18,571 nucleotides of DNA, taken from an uncultured Parasphingopyxis sp. Lineage in GTDB: Bacteria; Pseudomonadota; Alphaproteobacteria; Sphingomonadales; Sphingomonadaceae. The stretch lies in NCBI GenBank assembly GCA_905479515.1, contig CAJQMX010000156.1, forward strand, positions 1 to 18,571, written 5' to 3'. Numbering within the stretch: the stretch's first letter is position 1; each line of letters opens with the position of its first letter. The notes beneath the pieces were generated by a model, which was given only the letters and a program-made list of their open reading frames with translations, searched no databases and was not told the DNA's origin. Shown piece by piece: positions 14,333 to 18,571 of the stretch. The position numbers and the translations under genes were made by a program.

Positions 14333-15006
14333 TGGGCTGGTTCGCAGCGATATTGTTGATCGCGCTCATTCTCTTCTGGCTTTGGCGTCTGGCGGAGTTT
14401 CGCGGCCGGAGGCTTGAATGGCTTGGCGCCGCGCTGCTCGTCGGGCTGGCGGGCTATGCCTGGCAGGGGAGCCCGGCTCTGGAAGGGCAACCCACCGAGA
14501 GCCGGCGTGACCGCCCCGCCGAGGGCAGCACCGAGATCAATGATGAACTGCTCGACAATCGCAACGCGACGTCAGAGCGCTGGATCATGTTCGCCGAGGC
14601 GCGCAATCGCGTTGGTGACCATATGAATGCCGCGCACGCCATCCAGAATGCGATCGACACCGATCCGGACAATGCCGATCTTTGGGTTGCGCTGGGCAAT
14701 GCACTGCTCCTGCATGGCGAAGGGCAGATGAGCCCTGCAGCGCAATTGGCGTTTGAACGCGCAGCGCAGCTCGATCCCGAGCATCCCGGCCCACCCTTCT
14801 TCCTTGGCCTTGCGCTGGCGCAAGCCGGGCAGCTGGACGATGCAGAGGCCACATGGAGCGCATTGCTCGCGCGCACGCCGGAAGACGCGCCCTATCGTGC
14901 GGATCTGGAAAGCCGGCTGTCCAGCGTGATGCGGGCACTGGGGCGGCCGGTAGAGTTACCAGTCGCGCCCCAGTCTGAAGATGGCCCGTCCGGAGAGGAA
15001 TCCTAG
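14332..15006 (+). CDS. ccmI: CcmI/CycH-like TPR cytochrome c biogenesis protein, short form
   Basis: Probable apocytochrome c chaperone that presents the client to CcmF-CcmH. The 224 residues have two N-terminal helices (about 2-20 and 30-46) and TPR-like helical repeats in the periplasmic part (about 75-195: ERWIMFAEARNRVGDHMNAAHAI, ADLWVALGNALLLHGE, PPFFLGLALAQAGQLDDAEATW). Typical CcmI proteins are nearly twice as long. Start ATG 14332 follows GAAGGAAAG and overlaps the ccmH stop; an upstream ATG (14242) in frame lies inside ccmH and is not preferred. The stop shares CTAG with the convergent ald gene. Confidence 0.82.
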   Translation: MGWFAAILLIALILFWLWRLAEFRGRRLEWLGAALLVGLAGYAWQGSPALEGQPTESRRDRPAEGSTEINDELLDNRNATSERWIMFAEARNRVGDHMNAAHAIQNAIDTDPDNADLWVALGNALLLHGEGQMSPAAQLAFERAAQLDPEHPGPPFFLGLALAQAGQLDDAEATWSALLARTPEDAPYRADLESRLSSVMRALGRPVELPVAPQSEDGPSGEES

Positions 15007-16097
15007 TTGAAGGGCAGACCGAGCGCTTCGGCCACGGCTTCATAGCGGATTTTGCCCTCGGAGACATTCAGGCCAGCCGCGAGATGCGGGTTGTCGGCCA
15101 TCGCCTTTTCCGGTCCCTTGCTCGCCAACTGGATTACATAGGGCAATGTCGCATTGTTGAGCGCAAAGGTCGATGTCCGGGCCACGGCACCGGGCATGTT
15201 GGCGACACAATAATGGATGATGCCCTCTTCCTCATAAACCGGATTGTCGTGAGTCGTGGCGCGAGACGTTTCAAAACAGCCGCCCTGATCGATGGCAATA
15301 TCGACGATCACCGACCCGCGCTTCATGGTTTTCAGCATGTCGCGGGTGATAAGCTTGGGGGCTGCGCCGCCGGGAACCAAAACGGCACCGACGACAAGAT
15401 GGGCATCCTGCACGGCCGCGGCGATTGCCGCTTTCGATGCATAACCGGTTTTGATGGTGGCACCAAAATTCGTGGATAGTTCAGCCAGCCGATCATTGCT
15501 GATATCATAAATCGTTACATCGGCGCGCAGACCAACCGCCATTTGCGCCGCATTGAGCCCTGCCACACCGCCGCCAATGATTACGACAGTCGCCGGGGCA
15601 ACGCCGGGCACACCGCCAAGCAGAATTCCGCGACCGCCTTGTTCTTTTTCCAGATAATGTGCGCCGGCCTGGATCGACATGCGGCCTGCGACTTCGCTCA
15701 TCGGCTTGAGCAGCGGCAGCGAGCGATTTGGGGAGGTGACCGTTTCATAGGCGATGCAGGTCGCGCCCGATGCCATCAGGCCTTCGGTTTGCGGCTTGTC
15801 CGCCGCGAGATGGAGATAGGTAAACAGGATATGCCGCGATTCGAGCATCGCGACTTCCTGTGCCTGGGGTTCTTTCACCTTCACGATCATGTCCGCGCCG
15901 GCAAACACATCGGCCGCCGTATCGACAATGGTTGCGCCGACTGCGCGATAGTCATCATCGTCGAAATCGATACCGCAACCGGCCTGCGTTTCGACGATCA
16001 CTTCATGACCGGCCTGAATAACATCGAAAACCGATGCGGGTGTCAGCCCGACTCGGTATTCATGATTTTTGATTTCTTTGGGAACACCGACGCGCAT
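15003..16097 (-). CDS. ald: Alanine dehydrogenase
   Basis: Cytoplasmic NAD-dependent enzyme interconverting L-alanine and pyruvate plus ammonium. The 364 residues match the family, and all key residues are in register: R15 (NHEYRVG), K75 (VKVKEP), H96 (YLHLAAD), the nucleotide-binding GGGVAG (175-180) and catalytic D270 (VDIAIDQGG). The gene has a strong AGGAGG (complement of 16103-16108) five bases before its ATG. A TATAAG-like -10 lies upstream on this strand (near 16126-16131), with no convincing -35. It converges on ccmI with a 4-base overlap and diverges from kup. Confidence 0.97.
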   Translation of the reverse strand: MRVGVPKEIKNHEYRVGLTPASVFDVIQAGHEVIVETQAGCGIDFDDDDYRAVGATIVDTAADVFAGADMIVKVKEPQAQEVAMLESRHILFTYLHLAADKPQTEGLMASGATCIAYETVTSPNRSLPLLKPMSEVAGRMSIQAGAHYLEKEQGGRGILLGGVPGVAPATVVIIGGGVAGLNAAQMAVGLRADVTIYDISNDRLAELSTNFGATIKTGYASKAAIAAAVQDAHLVVGAVLVPGGAAPKLITRDMLKTMKRGSVIVDIAIDQGGCFETSRATTHDNPVYEEEGIIHYCVANMPGAVARTSTFALNNATLPYVIQLASKGPEKAMADNPHLAAGLNVSEGKIRYEAVAEALGLPFN

Positions 16098-16192
16098 TGT
16101 CGCCTCCTGAGATTATTGATTTCTGGCTTATACCGACCTGCGTTAAGCTTGTCCTCCCATTGCGGAGTGTCATTTCTCGTGATAGGGCGCGC

Positions 16193-16237
16193 GCTTCGCC
16201 GCCCCCCGAAGCCAAAAGGCCGGGTTTGTTGCGGCCT
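16193..16237. other. Two tandem hairpins in the ald-kup divergent spacer
   Basis: GCTTCG (16193-16198) / CGAAGC (16207-16212) and AGGCCG (16217-16222) / CGGCCT (16232-16237), six base pairs each. They sit in the 187-base region between the divergent ald and kup starts. CGGCATT occurs twice 16 bases apart (16241-16247, 16257-16263) just before kup. These may belong to the kup leader or be regulator sites. No confident kup promoter was found. Confidence 0.3.
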
Positions 16238-16284
16238 ATACGGCATTCGCATTACGCGGCATTAGGGAGCCGAAACCACCCAAA

Positions 16285-18189
16285 ATGAGCGACACAAAGC
16301 CCACCCAAACTATTGCTGGCCCGCCATCGCGGGACCAGGCTATTGTCAAACTCGCTGCCGGCGCAATCGGCGTCGTTTTCGGCGATATCGGCACCAGTCC
16401 GCTCTACGCCTTTCGCGAGGCCTTTACCGGCCATCACGAGCTCGCACTGAATACGCTGCATCTCTACGGCGTGCTCAGCCTCATATTCTGGTCAATGATG
16501 CTGGTCGTCACGATCAAATATGTGTTGATCATCATGCGCGCCGATAACCGGGGTGAGGGCGGAAGCCTTGCCCTGCTCGCGCTGATGGGCGGCCGCAACA
16601 GCGGCAAGAGATGGAGCATGGGCATTGTCATGCTCGGCATCATGGCGACCGCGCTTTTCTACGGCGATGCTATGATCACGCCTGCCGTGTCTGTGCTCAG
16701 CGCAGTTGAGGGGCTCGCCGTGGTTAACCCCTCTCTCTCGGGGTATATCATCCCCATTGCGGTCTTCATTTTGATCTTCCTCTTCCTGATCCAACGGTCT
16801 GGAACCGCGCGGGTAGGGGCTCTTTTCGGCCCCATCATGCTGCTTTATTTCCTTACCATCTCGATCCTCGGCATCATCAGCATCAGCCAGAATCCCGAGA
16901 TATTGTGGGCGTTCAGCCCGCATTATGCGCTTCAGTTCTTTGTGGCAGAACCGGTAAAGGCGTTTCTTGCCCTTGGCGCTGTCGTCCTGGCAGTTACCGG
17001 CGCAGAGGCGCTCTACGCCGATATGGGGCATTTTGGACGCAAACCCATCGGTCTGTCTTGGCTGGTGTTCGTTCTGCCCGCGCTGATCCTCAATTATATG
17101 GGGCAGGGCGCTCTCGCATTGCGCGAAGGCGAGGCAATTTTCGACAATCCTTTCTTTAATCTGGCGCCCGACTGGTTTCAGATTCCCCTGCTGATTATCG
17201 CTACATTTGCCGCGATCATTGCCTGTCAGGCCGTGATCACCGGCGCGTTCTCGGTAACCCAGCAGGCGATCCAGCTCGGCTTCATGCCGCGCCTGCGGAT
17301 CAACCACACCAATGCGAGCACAATCGGCCAGATCTATATTCCGCTGGTGAACTGGGCACTGATGATCATGGTCATCATGCTCGTGCTGACATTCCAGAAT
17401 GTTTCCAACCTAACCGCAGCCTATGGCGTGTCCGTCACCGGTGCGATGCTGGTCGATACCTGTCTGCTCAGCGTCTTGCTGTTCAGCTTCTGGAAGTGGA
17501 ACAAGTTTTGGGCAGGGCTCCTTGTGGGGCTGTTCTTCCTTGTTGACGGTCTGTTCTTCGCGGCAAATCTCACGAAAATCCCCGATGGCGGGTGGGTGCC
17601 GCTTGCGATCAGCGGTGTTGCCTTCATCCTGCTGACGAGCTGGGCCAAGGGACGGTCGCTCATCATCGCGCAAATGCGCGAGACCGCTATGCCAGTTCAG
17701 GTATTCGTCAAATCCGCAGCCGGTTCGGCGACTCGCGTTCCGGGTACGGCGGTGTTCATGACGACATCGCCCGAAGGTGTTCCGCACGCGCTTCTCCACA
17801 ATCTGAAGCATAACAAGGTGCTGCATGAGCGGATTGTCCTGCTCACCGTGTCCATTCTTGATAGGCCTCATGTGAGCCCGGAAGACCGTGTGCATTGTGA
17901 GGATCTTGGATCTGGTTTTTACCGGATTATTCTGCGCTATGGATTTATGCAGGATTCCAACGTGCCCGAGGCGCTTGAAAAAATCACGACCTGCGGTTCG
18001 CCGTTCAGGATGATCGAGACAAGCTTCTTCCTCGCTCGCCAGACATTGCTGAGTTCGGACAAGCCGAAAATGGCACCATGGCGTGAAAAGCTGTTTGCCT
18101 GGATGCTGCGTAACGCTGAAACGGCGATGCAGTTTTTCCGTCTGCCGCCAAACCGCGTGGTGGAACTGGGCAGCCAGATAGAGATTTAG
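16285..18189 (+). CDS. kup: Low-affinity potassium transport system protein Kup (KUP/HAK/KT family)
   Basis: Inner-membrane K+ uptake protein, a proton-potassium symporter in characterised members. The 634 residues are near the 622 of E. coli Kup. The family entry motif [14 protein letters not shown] is at 30-43, followed by [36 protein letters not shown] and about twelve membrane helices to residue 455, then a cytoplasmic C-terminal domain ending in [15 protein letters not shown], a typical Kup terminus. Start ATG 16285: the nearest SD-like sequence GGGAG (16265-16269) is 15 bases away, so initiation may be weak, or the true site less obvious. The next gene begins 10 bases after its stop. 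Confidence 0.96.
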   Translation: MSDTKPTQTIAGPPSRDQAIVKLAAGAIGVVFGDIGTSPLYAFREAFTGHHELALNTLHLYGVLSLIFWSMMLVVTIKYVLIIMRADNRGEGGSLALLALMGGRNSGKRWSMGIVMLGIMATALFYGDAMITPAVSVLSAVEGLAVVNPSLSGYIIPIAVFILIFLFLIQRSGTARVGALFGPIMLLYFLTISILGIISISQNPEILWAFSPHYALQFFVAEPVKAFLALGAVVLAVTGAEALYADMGHFGRKPIGLSWLVFVLPALILNYMGQGALALREGEAIFDNPFFNLAPDWFQIPLLIIATFAAIIACQAVITGAFSVTQQAIQLGFMPRLRINHTNASTIGQIYIPLVNWALMIMVIMLVLTFQNVSNLTAAYGVSVTGAMLVDTCLLSVLLFSFWKWNKFWAGLLVGLFFLVDGLFFAANLTKIPDGGWVPLAISGVAFILLTSWAKGRSLIIAQMRETAMPVQVFVKSAAGSATRVPGTAVFMTTSPEGVPHALLHNLKHNKVLHERIVLLTVSILDRPHVSPEDRVHCEDLGSGFYRIILRYGFMQDSNVPEALEKITTCGSPFRMIETSFFLARQTLLSSDKPKMAPWREKLFAWMLRNAETAMQFFRLPPNRVVELGSQIEI

Positions 18190-18199
18190 GGCCGGACCA

Positions 18200-18571
18200 A
18201 TGCGTGCGGCCATCATCCTCGCTGCCGGGCGCTCACAACGCTTTGGAACCACCAACAAGCTGCTGGCATTCCATCGCGGCAAAACGCTCTTGCGATCCGC
18301 AATTGAAGCCGCGCTAAACGCGCCAGTCGGCCGCGTTATCGTGGTCACCGGCGCGGACAGTGCCAGAATCCGCAACGCTGTTCATGCGGTCGGCAATTCC
18401 CGCCTATCAACGCTATTCGCGCCGAACCATCGCGAAGGGCATCACGCCAGCTTATTGTGTGGATTGCGTGCGCTGCGTCAGGCAGAGGGTGAAGCCTTGA
18501 TATTTTTGGGCGATATGCCGGAGATGGCGCCAATGATTTGGCTCAGGCTCGCAAAGGCTTCGAAAGCGGGT
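18200..18571 (+). CDS. MobA/MocA-like NTP transferase, 5' part (3' end outside window)
   Basis: Nucleotidyltransferase with the MobA-like fold; relatives attach CMP or GMP to the molybdenum cofactor, others activate sugars. The frame is open from ATG 18200 to the window end (124 residues). Seen: N-terminal nucleotide-binding loop IILAAGRSQRFGTTNKLL (5-22), RVIVVTGAD (50-58), NHREGHHASLLCGLRAL (about 80-96) and the metal-binding LGDMPEM (about 106-112). The usual PK in the entry motif is NK here. It follows kup by 10 bases and may be cotranscribed, with no functional link apparent. Exact substrate unknown. Confidence 0.85.
   Translation, partial: MRAAIILAAGRSQRFGTTNKLLAFHRGKTLLRSAIEAALNAPVGRVIVVTGADSARIRNAVHAVGNSRLSTLFAPNHREGHHASLLCGLRALRQAEGEALIFLGDMPEMAPMIWLRLAKASKAG

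Noticed and set aside
16492..18375. Long reverse-strand open frames (271 and 321 residues) opposite kup
   Set aside because: Shadows of the Kup coding strand, rich in His, Arg and Glu with no family signature; one even spans the kup/nucleotidyltransferase junction.

Overview
The window looks like chromosomal DNA of an alphaproteobacterium, most likely a sphingomonad. Evidence is the tig / clpP / clpX / lon / hupB order followed by tRNA genes, a Lys/Ala/Pro-rich tail on trigger factor, and a compact cytochrome c maturation operon. This comes from gene content and protein style, not a database comparison. The sequence is moderately GC-rich and almost fully coding. No insertion sequence, phage gene, CRISPR array or toxin-antitoxin pair was seen.

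Layout. (1) 1-7519, all on +: a proteostasis block. It holds the 3' part of trigger factor (tig), an interposed membrane-anchored family-2 glycosyltransferase, clpP, clpX, lon and the HU gene hupB. TTGAAG-N14 heat-shock-type promoter matches precede clpP and lon, and a perfect 18-bp palindrome lies upstream of lon. A strong intrinsic terminator follows hupB. (2) 7661-8037: tRNA-Val(CAC) and tRNA-His(GTG), separated by a very long near-perfect hairpin (two 32-bp arms). (3) 8078-10029: a leucine-dehydrogenase-type amino acid dehydrogenase facing a DMT/EamA exporter; their stop codons interlock in one CTAG. (4) 10133-15006: ccmC-D-E-F-G-H-I, a tightly overlapping System I cytochrome c maturation operon without ccmA and ccmB. 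(5) 15003-16097 on -: alanine dehydrogenase, whose stop interlocks with that of ccmI in a second CTAG. (6) 16285-18189: the Kup potassium transporter, then the start of a MobA/MocA-like nucleotidyltransferase that runs off the window end.

How the genes work together: Tig assists folding of nascent chains, ClpXP and Lon degrade damaged and regulatory proteins, and HU organises DNA. The Ccm proteins deliver heme to CcmE, keep apocytochrome cysteines reduced and ligate heme for respiratory c-type cytochromes. The two NAD-dependent amino acid dehydrogenases link branched-chain amino acids and alanine to central metabolism.

The core genes are ordinary. The unexplained parts lie between genes: a 12-bp hairpin that encloses the Shine-Dalgarno and start codon of the glycosyltransferase, a similar weaker dyad at ccmC, the 18-bp palindrome before lon, the long tRNA-spacer hairpin, and the paired CTAG stops. 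I see no clear new multi-gene system.
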